Shown here piece by piece: positions 30,230 to 38,789 of a stretch of DNA of 64,000 nt (position 1 is the first letter of the stretch; every line of letters starts with the position of its first letter). The notes below the pieces were generated by a model, which worked only from the letters and a program-made list of their open reading frames with translations, ran no database searches and had not been told where the DNA came from. A program made the position numbers and the translations under genes. Source of the stretch: Pullichristensenella excrementipullorum (GTDB taxonomy: Bacteria; Bacillota; Clostridia; Christensenellales; Aristaeellaceae); contig DVOU01000026.1 of assembly GCA_018713365.1 (NCBI GenBank), positions 8,231-72,230 of the forward strand, read 5' to 3'.

Positions 30230-32347
30230 ATGGCAGGTTTTTCCTACACACAAAATCGCGAGCTTTCATGGCTGAAATTCAACGAGCGCGTGCTGGAGGA
30301 GGCGTATGCCGAAGAAGTGCCGCTCTATGAACGGCTGAAGTTCATCGCCATCTTCACCAGCAATCTGGACGAGTTCTTCATGGTGCGCGTGGGCAGCCTC
30401 TACGATATGTCCCTCGACGGGGACGATCAGATCGACAACAAGACCGGGCTGTCCCCCTCGCAGCAATTGGAGCGCATCTACCACGCCGTGGAACCGCTCT
30501 ACAAAAAGCGCGACCGCTACTTCCGCGAGGTGGAAAACGCCCTGCGCGCCTATGGCATCGCCGACTTGAGCATCGACGAACTCAAGGGCGACGACGCCGT
30601 GTTCGTCTACGATTACTGGCGCTCCTGCGTGCTGCCGGTGCTTTCGCCGCAGATCGTGGACGATCACCATCCCTTCCCCTTCGTGGCCAACAAGGTGCCC
30701 CATGTGGCGGTGGAGCTGCAAAAGAAAAAGCGCACCATCATGGGCCTGATCCCCATGCCCGCGGCGCTGCCCTCGCTGCTGTTTTTGCCGGGGCAGGGCA
30801 TCCGCTACGTGCATCTGGAAGAGGTCATCTGCCGCTATGCCGAAGAAGCGTTCCCCGCCTACCCGGTGCTGTCGCGCAATATCTTCTGCGTCACCCGCAA
30901 CGCCGACATCAGCCCCGAGGACGAGGAGTTCGCCCCCGCCGGCGATTTCCGTGAGAAAATGAAAAAGCTCGTCAAGCAGCGCTCGCGCCTCGCGCCCGTG
31001 CGCCTGGAGTGCGCGCAGCTGCTCAACGACTTCTTCTTCGGCATCCTCTCGGAAAAGCTCGGCCTCACGCGGGCGCAGATCTACGCCACCGAAGCGCCCT
31101 TCACCATGAGCTACGTCTACGGTCTCAGCCAGAAGTTCGATGAGGACATGGAAAAGCGCCTCTGCTACCGGCCCTTCACGCCGCAGCTCGTGCGCGGCAG
31201 CCTCTTCGAGTTCCCCCGTGGGCGGGACGTGCTTCTGTCCTATCCCTACGAGAGCATGCAGCCGTTTTTGCGCCTCGTGCGCCGCGCCGCCAACGATCCC
31301 GGCGTCACCTCCATCCAGATCACCATCTACCGCCTGGCCAAGGAAGCCAAGCTGATCGACTCCCTTTGCCTGGCGGCGGAAAACGGCAAGGAAGTGCTGG
31401 TGCTCATCGAGCTGCGCGCCCGCTTTGACGAGCAGAACAACATCGACTGGTCCGAGCGTCTGGAAACGGCGGGCTGCCGCGTCATCTACGGCTTTGAGGG
31501 CTTCAAGGTCCACTCCAAGGTCTGCCTCATCACCCGTCTGGAACACGGCAACCCCCGCTACGTCACCCAGATCGCCACCGGCAACTACAACGAAAAGACC
31601 GCCGCCCAGTACACCGACCTTTCCCTCATCACCGCCGACCAGAACATCGGCCACGACGCCGCCGAGTTCTTCCGCAACATGGCCATCGGCAATCTGGAAG
31701 AGGAGTACAAAACGCTGATGGTCGCCCCCCGCTGCATGAAGAGCCGCATCATGGAGCTGATCGACGAGGAGATTAAAAAGGGCAGGGACGGCCAGATCAT
31801 CTTCAAGGTCAACTCCGTCACCGATCTGGAGGTCATCAACAAACTGTCCGAGGCTTCCTGCGCCGGTGTGCGCATCATGATGCTGGTGCGCGGCATCTGC
31901 TGCCTGTTGCCGGGCGTGCCGGGCTACACGGAGAATATCCGCGTGTTCAGCATCGTCGGCCGCTATCTGGAACATTCGCGCATTTACAGCTTCGGCGCCG
32001 GCTCGGAGCAGAAGCTCTACATCTCCTCCGCCGACCTGATGACGCGCAACATGCAGCGCCGCGTGGAAGTGGCCGTGCCCATCTACGCGCCCCACATCCG
32101 CGAGCGCGTCAACCACATTCTCGACATTTACTTCCGCGACACCGCCAAGGCTCGCGAACTCAAGAGCGACGGCAACTACGAGCGCTTCCCGGATTACAGG
32201 ACCGGCCTGAGCGCGCAGGAGCAGTTCATGGCCGAGGCGCTGGAAAACGCCGACACCGAAAAGCCGCGCGGCGAGGGTTGGCTGCACCGCAAGGTGCGCG
32301 AGAAGGTCACGCGCTGGTACCGCTCCCTGACCAGCGATCTGGACTAG
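30230..32347 (+). CDS. ppk1: Polyphosphate kinase 1
   Basis: PPK1 reversibly makes inorganic polyphosphate from ATP at the membrane. At 705 residues it is full length. The N-terminal domain starts NRELSWLKFNERVL and contains FTSNLDEFFMVRVG. The catalytic domain has the autophosphorylated His in FKVHSKVCLI, the Arg/Lys-rich IQITIYRLAK segment, ATGNYNEKTA, and the second His in YLEHSRIY with SSADLMTRN. An extended -10 (TGC-TACAAT, 30171-30179) gives a promoter about 50 nt upstream; the -35 is poor. CAGGGGG precedes the ATG. No exopolyphosphatase gene is adjacent. Confidence 0.96.
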   Translation: MAGFSYTQNRELSWLKFNERVLEEAYAEEVPLYERLKFIAIFTSNLDEFFMVRVGSLYDMSLDGDDQIDNKTGLSPSQQLERIYHAVEPLYKKRDRYFREVENALRAYGIADLSIDELKGDDAVFVYDYWRSCVLPVLSPQIVDDHHPFPFVANKVPHVAVELQKKKRTIMGLIPMPAALPSLLFLPGQGIRYVHLEEVICRYAEEAFPAYPVLSRNIFCVTRNADISPEDEEFAPAGDFREKMKKLVKQRSRLAPVRLECAQLLNDFFFGILSEKLGLTRAQIYATEAPFTMSYVYGLSQKFDEDMEKRLCYRPFTPQLVRGSLFEFPRGRDVLLSYPYESMQPFLRLVRRAANDPGVTSIQITIYRLAKEAKLIDSLCLAAENGKEVLVLIELRARFDEQNNIDWSERLETAGCRVIYGFEGFKVHSKVCLITRLEHGNPRYVTQIATGNYNEKTAAQYTDLSLITADQNIGHDAAEFFRNMAIGNLEEEYKTLMVAPRCMKSRIMELIDEEIKKGRDGQIIFKVNSVTDLEVINKLSEASCAGVRIMMLVRGICCLLPGVPGYTENIRVFSIVGRYLEHSRIYSFGAGSEQKLYISSADLMTRNMQRRVEVAVPIYAPHIRERVNHILDIYFRDTAKARELKSDGNYERFPDYRTGLSAQEQFMAEALENADTEKPRGEGWLHRKVREKVTRWYRSLTSDLD

Positions 32348-32357
32348 GGCAGAAAGA

Positions 32358-32385
32358 AAGCGCCTCCGCTTGCCGGGGGCGCTTT
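32358..32385. terminator. Terminator between convergent ppk1 and the XRE gene
   Basis: An AAGCGCCTCCG / CGGGGGCGCTT stem is followed by TT on the plus side and by TTCTTTCT on the minus side. Confidence 0.75.
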
Positions 32386-32397
32386 TGCGCGCGATTC

Positions 32398-33369
32398 TCA
32401 CCGCCGCCAGTTGAGCGCCGCCGAAAGCGCCGCGAACAGCAGCGCCGCCGCCGGCCAGATCACCCAGGTGTAGTGCCAGCCGCCGCTCAAAAAGCTCCAC
32501 AGCAGGTAGGCGGCCACCACCACCGGCCAGTAGACGCCGCCCAGCCGCTCGTTGCGGCGTTCGTTTTCAAGGGCGGTGGCGGTGAAGTCACCCTCGCGCA
32601 GCAGACGGTCGAAGCTGCCCTTGACCACGCAGCCGTCCACCAGCAGATACACGCCCGCGCCCGCCAGGATGAGCAGCAGTGCCACCAGCATTGGCAGCGC
32701 GTATTCGGGCGCGCCCAGCACCCCGGCGACGATCAGCGGCAGCGCCGAGAGGATGCACAGCGTCACGCCCGCCGCCATGCGCAGCGCAAAGGGACGCTCA
32801 TAGGCCGCGGCGCGCTCGCGCACCATGCCTTCCACGCCGTATTCCAGATCAAATGAACCGCCGTCCAGATGCGCGTAACGCCGCATGCGCATGCCGCTCA
32901 AAATGAACATCGCGACCGCGATGGCGACGAGTACGAACAAAACGCCCATGCCAGCGCCGGCAGCCGCGCCGTCAGAAATGACCAGATACGGGTTCGGCTC
33001 CGTCAGTCCGGCCAGAAAGATCAGCGCAGCGGGGGAGAGGATGCACAGAAACACGCCACGGGCGATCTGCCGCGCCTGCGCGCGCTTGTCGCGCAGAAAG
33101 TCGTTGGCCTCGGCAAGCGTCACGCGGCGCTCGCCGGGCGCGTCGTCCTCGCGGGTGAACTCCACGTCCTCCATATCATCCTTCAACAGATAATCCGTGG
33201 AGACCCCGAAGATGCGCGAAAGCTCGAGGATCTTGCCTATGTCCGGGATGCTCGCCGCGCTCTCCCACTTGGAGACCGATTGGCGCGACACGCCCGCCTT
33301 CTCCGCCAGTTCCTCCTGCGACCAGCCGTTTCTGCGCCGCAGCGCCAACACCTTTTCCGCAAAGATCAT
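32398..33369 (-). CDS. XRE-family regulator with a C-terminal membrane domain
   Basis: The protein has about 323 residues. The N-terminus is an XRE helix-turn-helix (LRRRNGWSQEELAEKAGVSRQSVSKWE, shown here as residues about 8-34, within a 60-residue domain). After a charged linker come about six to seven predicted membrane helices in three hydrophobic blocks. HTH-membrane fusions of this sort occur in Clostridia as one-component membrane regulators. ATG 33369 has AAGGAGGT 7 nt upstream; ATG 33375 abuts the site. It has no operon partner here, and its target and signal are unknown. Confidence 0.87.
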   Translation of the reverse strand: MIFAEKVLALRRRNGWSQEELAEKAGVSRQSVSKWESAASIPDIGKILELSRIFGVSTDYLLKDDMEDVEFTREDDAPGERRVTLAEANDFLRDKRAQARQIARGVFLCILSPAALIFLAGLTEPNPYLVISDGAAAGAGMGVLFVLVAIAVAMFILSGMRMRRYAHLDGGSFDLEYGVEGMVRERAAAYERPFALRMAAGVTLCILSALPLIVAGVLGAPEYALPMLVALLLILAGAGVYLLVDGCVVKGSFDRLLREGDFTATALENERRNERLGGVYWPVVVAAYLLWSFLSGGWHYTWVIWPAAALLFAALSAALNWRR

Positions 33370-33578
33370 ATCCATACCTCCTTCTTGCTGCCGGCGGCGC
33401 CGGCCTGTGGATACAGGATAGCAAAACGCGCGGTTGCAGGCCAGCAAGCGCGCTTGACAATTGCGCGCGCGGCGGTTGCAAATGGCGTTTTTTCTCGCCG
33501 GATCGGGGAGTTACCCTATCATCATACATGCGCGGGCGGCGCAAATCAATATGAACCATGTTATCTCTGCTGCAAGCC

Positions 33579-33607
33579 TTGCGCGCCGGGAAAAAATGGC
33601 CTATAAT
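33579..33607 (+). promoter_or_regulatory. Sigma-A promoter of lplA
   Basis: TTGCGC and TATAAT are separated by 17 bp, 50 nt before the start codon. Confidence 0.7.
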
Positions 33608-33657
33608 GGTCTGGAAGCCGCTCCCCGTCCAAACGGGGCGGCGGGATGGGAGAACGC

Positions 33658-34629
33658 ATGAAGAATTACCTCTACATATCTACATCCGGCGACGGCTGGG
33701 AAAACCTCGGCACGGACGAGTGGTTTCTCGAACACATCGCCCCGGACGAAATGGCGCTGTACTTCTACATCAACGACAACGCCGTCATTTTGGGCCGCAA
33801 TCAGAACCCCTGGGCCGAGTGCGACCTCGCCGCCATGGAGCGCGACCATGTGCAGCTCGTGCGCCGCATCACCGGCGGCGGCGCGGTCTACCACGACCGC
33901 GGCAATTTGAACTTTTCCTTCATCGCCGGCTCCGAGCGCTACGATCAGGACAGGCAGCTGCGCCTCATCCTCGAAGCCGTGCGCGCGCTGGGCATCCCCT
34001 GCGAGGCCACCGGCCGCAACGACCTCGCCGTGGAGGGCCGCAAGTTCTCCGGCAACGCCTTCTGCAAGCGCAGCAAAGTCCAGCAGCACCACGGCACGCT
34101 GCTCATCGCTTCCGACCTCGATCAGTTGCAGAAGTACCTGCGCGTCGATCCGCGCAAGCTGCGCTCCAAGGGCACCAAGTCCGTGCGCTCCCGCGTCTGC
34201 AATTTGAGCGACTTTCTGCCCGGCCTGCGCGTGGAGGCGCTGCTCGAGGCGCTGAAAGACGCCTTCGCGCGCGAATACGGCGCGTATGAAGCGCTGCAAA
34301 CGGAGGCCCTGCCCTGGGCGGACATCCGCCCCTACATCGAAAAGCACGCCTCGTGGGATTGGCGGCTGGGCGAAACGCCGAAGTTCGATCTCGAAGTGGA
34401 AGAGCGCTTCCCATGGGGCAATGCGCAGCTGCTCTTCACCCTGCGCCACACGCGGGTGGAGGATGTGCGCGTCTTCACCGACGCGCTGGATACCGAGCTT
34501 GCCGACGACATCCGCGCCCGCCTGCTCGGCTGCCGCTTCGGCTCCGAACCGCTTGCGCAGGCGCTGGAAAGTTCGGACAAGCCGCAAACGCGCGAGGTGG
34601 CCGCGTTCCTCCGCGCGCAGGCGCTGTAA
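33658..34629 (+). CDS. lplA: Lipoate--protein ligase A
   Basis: LplA activates free lipoate with ATP and attaches it to E2 or GcvH lysines. The 323-residue protein has the family RRITGGGAVYHDRGNLNFSF block, GRNDLAVEGRKFSGNA, and the KHHGTLL-like QQHHGTLLIASDL, followed by the C-terminal accessory domain (PWADIRPYIEKHASWDWRLG). ATG 33658 follows GGGAG at 5-6 nt; an alternative ATG at 33646 adds four residues. No lipoylated enzyme gene is in the window. Confidence 0.95.
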   Translation: MKNYLYISTSGDGWENLGTDEWFLEHIAPDEMALYFYINDNAVILGRNQNPWAECDLAAMERDHVQLVRRITGGGAVYHDRGNLNFSFIAGSERYDQDRQLRLILEAVRALGIPCEATGRNDLAVEGRKFSGNAFCKRSKVQQHHGTLLIASDLDQLQKYLRVDPRKLRSKGTKSVRSRVCNLSDFLPGLRVEALLEALKDAFAREYGAYEALQTEALPWADIRPYIEKHASWDWRLGETPKFDLEVEERFPWGNAQLLFTLRHTRVEDVRVFTDALDTELADDIRARLLGCRFGSEPLAQALESSDKPQTREVAAFLRAQAL

Positions 34630-34762
34630 GAGGGCCGGAGTCGAAATCTCCCCGACTGCGCTTTTCATAGCATCGCCGTCCGCCTCCGCGCAAGGGCGGG
34701 AATTGAAATGGCAATGAATTTGCAATGTCATCTTCCGGCATCGGGTTCGCCCTTACGCGAGG

Positions 34763-34882
34763 TCAGGAAAGATACGCGCCGACGGCCTGTTGAAGTCCGG
34801 CCATCCGCTCCGCAAGGCGCTCGCAGGGGGGGTGGGCGTGCCGCCCCGTTCCGCGACAAATGCCGCAGCAGGTCGCACCCAC
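34763..34882 (-). CDS. Possible Cys-rich microprotein (39 residues, CxxCxGxG)
   Basis: This minus-strand ORF starts with GTG, 27 nt after the vWA stop and in the same frame. It contains TCCGICRGTGRHAHPPCE, that is a CxxCxGxG zinc motif of the DnaJ type plus His and a later Cys, then ERLAERMAGLQQAVGAYLS. The metal-site spacing and GC-rich third positions suggest coding. There is no good ribosome site and no Met start, so it could be a remnant or chance. The rest of the 280-nt gap (34630-34762, 34883-34909) shows nothing I can name beyond a weak 5-bp hairpin after lplA. Confidence 0.3.
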   Translation of the reverse strand: MGATCCGICRGTGRHAHPPCERLAERMAGLQQAVGAYLS

Positions 34883-34909
34883 GCGCTGTGGATGCGGCCT
34901 GCGTGTTTT

Positions 34910-35554
34910 TTACAGCCGGCTCTGAAAATCGCTGTCGATGCGCTCCTTCCAGTCCGCGCTCAGCGGCGCGGCGCAGCGCACGGCGCCTATGGCGTCGCTC
35001 ACCGCCTCGTAGTTGAGCTGCGTGCCCCGCGCGTCGCAGTGGAAGTTGGCGGCGCGGTCGGCGTCGATGCCGAGGCGCGCGGCGGTGTCCACGGCGTCGA
35101 TGTTGGCGCCGAGGAAGAGAAATTCCCAGCCGTAGCGCGCCTTCTGCCGCTCGATCATCGCCCGCACGCGGCGCAGGTCGTAACATCGGCTGGCGTTTTC
35201 CATGCCGTCGGTGGTGATGACAAACAGCGTGCGCTCGGGCCGGTCCTCCTCGCGGGCGTACTTGTGTACGTTGCCGATGTGGCGGATGGCACCGCCGACG
35301 GCGTCCAGCAGCGCCGTGCAGCCGCAGACGAAGTATTCCCGTTCCGTCAGCGGCGGCACCTCGCGCGCGTCCACGCGGTCGTGGATGACGGCGCTCTCAT
35401 TGGAAAACAGCACCGTGGAGATCAGCGCCTGCCCCTCGCCCCGCCGCTGCTTTTCCAGCATGGCGTTGAAGCCGCCGATGGTATCCTTTTCCAGCCCCGC
35501 CATCGAGCCGCTGCGGTCGAGGATGAAGACGACCTCCGTAAGTCCCTTTTTCAT
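34910..35554 (-). CDS. vWA domain protein
   Basis: The 214-residue protein is a single von Willebrand factor A domain. The MIDAS metal site is readable: VFILDRSGSMAG near residues 11-22, the Thr in CGCTALLDAV, and the Asp in VITTDGMENAS. No signal peptide, so it is cytoplasmic. ATG 35554 has AAGGAGGG 8 nt upstream. It follows the macro-domain gene by 78 nt in the same orientation. vWA proteins paired with macro domains suggest a stress or nucleotide-signal response, but the role is not established. Confidence 0.9.
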   Translation of the reverse strand: MKKGLTEVVFILDRSGSMAGLEKDTIGGFNAMLEKQRRGEGQALISTVLFSNESAVIHDRVDAREVPPLTEREYFVCGCTALLDAVGGAIRHIGNVHKYAREEDRPERTLFVITTDGMENASRCYDLRRVRAMIERQKARYGWEFLFLGANIDAVDTAARLGIDADRAANFHCDARGTQLNYEAVSDAIGAVRCAAPLSADWKERIDSDFQSRL

Positions 35555-35632
35555 AAACAAAGCCCTCCTTGTTTTGATGGCTCCATGCTATCAGAAACCG
35601 GGAGGGCTTTGGTCGCTTCGCGGGCGACAAAT

Positions 35633-36643
35633 TCAGTACCCCAGCGGCGAAAGGTCGAAGCGAAACAGCAGTTCGTTGATCTGGAAGATGTCGTACAGCC
35701 CCGACTTTATGCAGTATTCCACCACGATGTCCGCCTTGTTGCTGTGCGAGAGGGCGAAGCCCGCCTTCATCAAAAGTTCCTTCGTTTCGGAAAGCGTCAG
35801 TTTGAGGGCGATGGCGATGGCCAGCGCCGTCTGCTTGCCGGGGCGGTAGTTCGGCTCGTTCTTGATCTTGTTGAACAGCCGCCGGTCGATGTTGGCGCGC
35901 TTGTAGCATTCCACGTCGGTCATGCCCTTTTCGTCGATCTTGCGCAGCACGGTCTTGCCAAAGCTCTCGTCCACCTGATCGAGCATCTCCGCGAGGGTGT
36001 ACATGTCCATCGTGGGGCCGGACGGCGCGTAGGATTGCGCGACATCCAAGGCTTCCATGGGCGCTTCGTTCCAAAGCGCCTGCCGCCGATTCCGGCGGGG
36101 CGCCTCGAAGCGCTCGCCCGCGTAGATGTCGTCGATGTACTGCTCCACGGCATGGAACAGCTTTTCGCTCACCGCCACCTCCTCGCGGGTGAAGACGACG
36201 ATGTAGACCTCCATCTCGTTTTCCAGCAGAAACCCGGCGATGGCGTCCACCGCCACGCGCAGCGCCTTGGCCCGGGGATAGCCGTTGGTGGCGGCGGAGA
36301 TGAGGGGGAAGGCGACGCTTGCGCAGCCGTGCGCTTTGGCCAGCGCCAGTGCGTTTTGGTAACAGGCGGTCAGTTGCCGCTTTTCGCCGAACAGCCCGCC
36401 GCGCCACACCGGGCCGACGGTGTGGATGACGTACTTGCAGGGCAGGCCGAAGCCCTCCGTCACCTTGGCTTCGCCGGTCATGCAGCCGCCCAGCGCCGCG
36501 CAGGCTGCCTCCAGCCCCGGCCCCGCCGCGCGGTGGATGGCCTCGTCCAGACCCCCGTCGCCGCGCAGGGCGTGGTTCGTGGGGTCGACGATGGCGTCCA
36601 CGGCCATTTTGGTGATGTCATTGCGAACGATCTTCAGTGGCAT
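35633..36643 (-). CDS. Macro domain protein with conserved C-terminal helical domain
   Basis: The 336-residue protein has an N-terminal macro domain (ADP-ribose or O-acetyl-ADP-ribose binding or hydrolysis): VRNDITKMAVDAIVDPTN, RGDGGLDEAIHRAAG, EGFGLPCKYVIHTVGP and FPLISAATNGYP. After a linker (about 190-235) comes a roughly 100-residue helical C-terminal domain, with an HTH-like core (ECYKRANIDRRLFNKIKNE) and the end YDIFQINELLFRFDLSPLG. I recall that end from other Firmicutes proteins with varied N-terminal domains. ATG 36643 has AGGAGAGG 6 nt upstream. The vWA gene follows. Confidence 0.88.
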   Translation of the reverse strand: MPLKIVRNDITKMAVDAIVDPTNHALRGDGGLDEAIHRAAGPGLEAACAALGGCMTGEAKVTEGFGLPCKYVIHTVGPVWRGGLFGEKRQLTACYQNALALAKAHGCASVAFPLISAATNGYPRAKALRVAVDAIAGFLLENEMEVYIVVFTREEVAVSEKLFHAVEQYIDDIYAGERFEAPRRNRRQALWNEAPMEALDVAQSYAPSGPTMDMYTLAEMLDQVDESFGKTVLRKIDEKGMTDVECYKRANIDRRLFNKIKNEPNYRPGKQTALAIAIALKLTLSETKELLMKAGFALSHSNKADIVVEYCIKSGLYDIFQINELLFRFDLSPLGY

Positions 36644-36670
36644 GGCGTTCCTCTCCTGTACCATTATACA

Positions 36671-36698
36671 AAGACCGGCAAGCGCGCGCCTGCCGGTC
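36671..36698 (-). terminator. Terminator of fucI
   Basis: A 7-bp stem ACCGGCA / TGCCGGT with a GC-rich 10-nt loop is followed on the minus strand by CTTTG. Confidence 0.5.
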
Positions 36699-36734
36699 GG
36701 AGTTCGGGGCGGTCATCGCCGCCCCGCGTCGTCT

Positions 36735-38564
36735 TTAGGCCTTATACTGTCCGTACAGCGCGCCCAGCGCCTTGCAGGCACGGAAGTCCGCGCCCTCGCG
36801 GTCCTTGGTGCCAAAGGCGTTCCAGGTGCTGGGACGGAAGATGTCCTTCTCCGGCACGTTGTGCATGCACACCGGGATGCGCAGCATCGAAGCCAGCGTG
36901 ATAAGGTCCGCGCCGATGTGGCCGTAGTGGAACGCGCCGTGATTCGCGCCCCAGTTGTTCATCACGCTGTAAACGTCGGTGAAAGCGTCCGTACCCGTCA
37001 GGCGCGGCACGAACCAGGTGGTCGGCCAGGTGGGGTCGGTGCGCTTGTCCAGCGTGTCATGCACGTTGTCCGGCAGTTCGCAGGTCCAGCCCTCGGCGAT
37101 CTGCAGCACCGGACCGAGGCCGTCCACCATGTTCAGACGGGACATGGTCACCGGCATGCCGCCGCGCGTGCGCAGGTGCGAGGAATACCCGCCGCCGCGG
37201 AAGTAGAACAGGTCGCCGTAGCAGTACTGGGTGGCGTCGAAGCACTTGGCCGCCTCTTCAGGGGTGATGTCCCACCAATGCTTCATCGCCGGCTTGCCGT
37301 CGATCTCGCACTGGCCGGTGGCGTCCAGCGTCACCGCGCCGGAGTTGATCAGGTGGATGAAGCCGTCCTTGGCCAGGCCCTCGGGCTTCCAGCCGGTCAC
37401 GCGCTCCACGGCCTCGGGGCTCCAGTAGGTGCGCACGTCGGCAAAGCCCGCCGCCGTGTTCGTCAGCAGCTTGCCAAAGAGCATGGCCACGCCGTTGAGC
37501 ATGTCGTTCTCGGTGGCGATGACGAACGGCTCGCGGATGCCGTTCCAGTCAAAGCTGGAATTGAGGATGGACTCCATGAAGTCGCCGTTGGGCATATGGT
37601 CGGTCCACTGGCGCTGGCCCTGGAAGCCGGCGGCGATGGCGTTGTGGCCGCAGCTCTCCTCCACATAGCCCATCTCGGCCAGCTTCGGGTTGCCGATCAT
37701 CAGGTCGCGGCCGATCATGACCATCTTCACGCTGTTTTCCAGCACTTCGCGCTTCTTCTCCGGCGTGTGGGCCACCTCGGGCGGATTCTTGTCCCAGCCG
37801 AGGGTGATGTTCTCGTCCACCCACTTCATGGCGCGCTCGAACTCGTCGTGGTCGTAGATGCCCTCGTTCCAGCGGCGGATGATCTCGGACATGTCCACGG
37901 ACTCATAGCGCATGCCCAGATACTTTTCAAACAGCTCGGGGTTGGGCGTGGAACCGGCGATGCCCATGGCGATGGCGCCCAGCGCCATGTAGGACTTGCC
38001 GCGCATCTCCGCCACGGCGATACCGGCCTTGGCGAACCGCAGCAGCTTTTCCTTGACGTCGTCGGGGATGGTGTAATCGCCGATGTCCTTTACGTCATGG
38101 CCGTAGATGCCGAACGCCGGAAGGCCCTTCTGCGCGTGCGCGGCCAGCACCGCCGCCAGATACACCGCGCCCGGGCGCTCCGTGCCGTTGAAGCCCCAGA
38201 TGGCCTTGGGGGTGAGAGGGTCCATATCCATGGTCTCGGAGCCGTAGCACCAGCAGGGGGTCACGCTGATGGACACGCCCACGTTCTCCCGCGCGAACTT
38301 CTCCGCGCAGTCCGCCGCCTCCTTGAAGCCGCCGATGGTGGTATCGGCGATGACGCACTCCACGGGCAGGCCGCAGCTGTAACGCAGATTCGCCTCAAGG
38401 AAATCCTTGGCCGCCTTGGCAAGGCCCATGGTCTGCTCTTCCAGACCTTCGCGAACACCCTTGCGGCGCCCGTCGATGATGGGGCGGATGCCGATCTTCG
38501 GCAGCGAGCCGCACAGGCGGTTCACCGGCTGCGTCATGGGAATGGACTTGGGGTTTGCCTTCAT
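36735..38564 (-). CDS. fucI: L-fucose isomerase
   Basis: FucI converts L-fucose (and D-arabinose) to the ketose using Mn2+. The 609-residue length is typical. Landmarks: PKIGIRPIIDGRRKGVREGL near the N-terminus, TPCWCYGSETMDMD, WGFNGTERPGAVYLAA, ENDMLNGVAMLFG, and the C-terminal NWGANHGAFHYGHIGADL with metal-site Glu, Asp and His. AAGGAGG lies 8 nt before ATG 38564 and a good promoter is upstream. Fuculokinase and aldolase genes are not adjacent, so the rest of the pathway must lie elsewhere. The substrate could also be D-arabinose. Confidence 0.95.
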   Translation of the reverse strand: MKANPKSIPMTQPVNRLCGSLPKIGIRPIIDGRRKGVREGLEEQTMGLAKAAKDFLEANLRYSCGLPVECVIADTTIGGFKEAADCAEKFARENVGVSISVTPCWCYGSETMDMDPLTPKAIWGFNGTERPGAVYLAAVLAAHAQKGLPAFGIYGHDVKDIGDYTIPDDVKEKLLRFAKAGIAVAEMRGKSYMALGAIAMGIAGSTPNPELFEKYLGMRYESVDMSEIIRRWNEGIYDHDEFERAMKWVDENITLGWDKNPPEVAHTPEKKREVLENSVKMVMIGRDLMIGNPKLAEMGYVEESCGHNAIAAGFQGQRQWTDHMPNGDFMESILNSSFDWNGIREPFVIATENDMLNGVAMLFGKLLTNTAAGFADVRTYWSPEAVERVTGWKPEGLAKDGFIHLINSGAVTLDATGQCEIDGKPAMKHWWDITPEEAAKCFDATQYCYGDLFYFRGGGYSSHLRTRGGMPVTMSRLNMVDGLGPVLQIAEGWTCELPDNVHDTLDKRTDPTWPTTWFVPRLTGTDAFTDVYSVMNNWGANHGAFHYGHIGADLITLASMLRIPVCMHNVPEKDIFRPSTWNAFGTKDREGADFRACKALGALYGQYKA

Positions 38565-38602
38565 GATATATACCTCCTTGATGATTTTGTTAAATCACCT
38601 TC

Positions 38603-38631
38603 ATTATATAACCAAACTGATGGAAAGGCAA
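38603..38631 (-). promoter_or_regulatory. Sigma-A promoter of fucI
   Basis: TTGCCT and TATAAT on the minus strand are 17 bp apart, 38 nt from the start codon. Confidence 0.75.
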
Positions 38632-38726
38632 GCGATTTTTGCGAAATATACCCATGATTTTTTGCAGAAATGTTCCGTACCGCGCCGCCGCGGCGAGGCG
38701 TCAAAGCGCCCGACGCCGCGCCCAAC

Positions 38727-38755
38727 TTGACATCCGCGCGCGCCCTTGCTATAAT
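38727..38755 (+). promoter_or_regulatory. Consensus sigma-A promoter of the CNNM/CBS gene
   Basis: TTGACA and TATAAT are separated by 17 bp: a full consensus match, 34 nt before the start codon. Confidence 0.88.
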
Positions 38756-38789
38756 ATCAGCCATAAGATACCAAAAGGGGGAATCTGCC

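Noticed and set aside
34630..34762. A tRNA-like GGGTTCGCC segment after lplA
   Set aside because: No acceptor or anticodon stems could be paired around it; not a tRNA.
38695..38720. A further partial copy of the dispersed repeat (GCGTCAAAGCGCC)
   Set aside because: Only about 13 bases before the arm match and the GATAAAGCCC core is missing, so chance in GC-rich DNA is likely.
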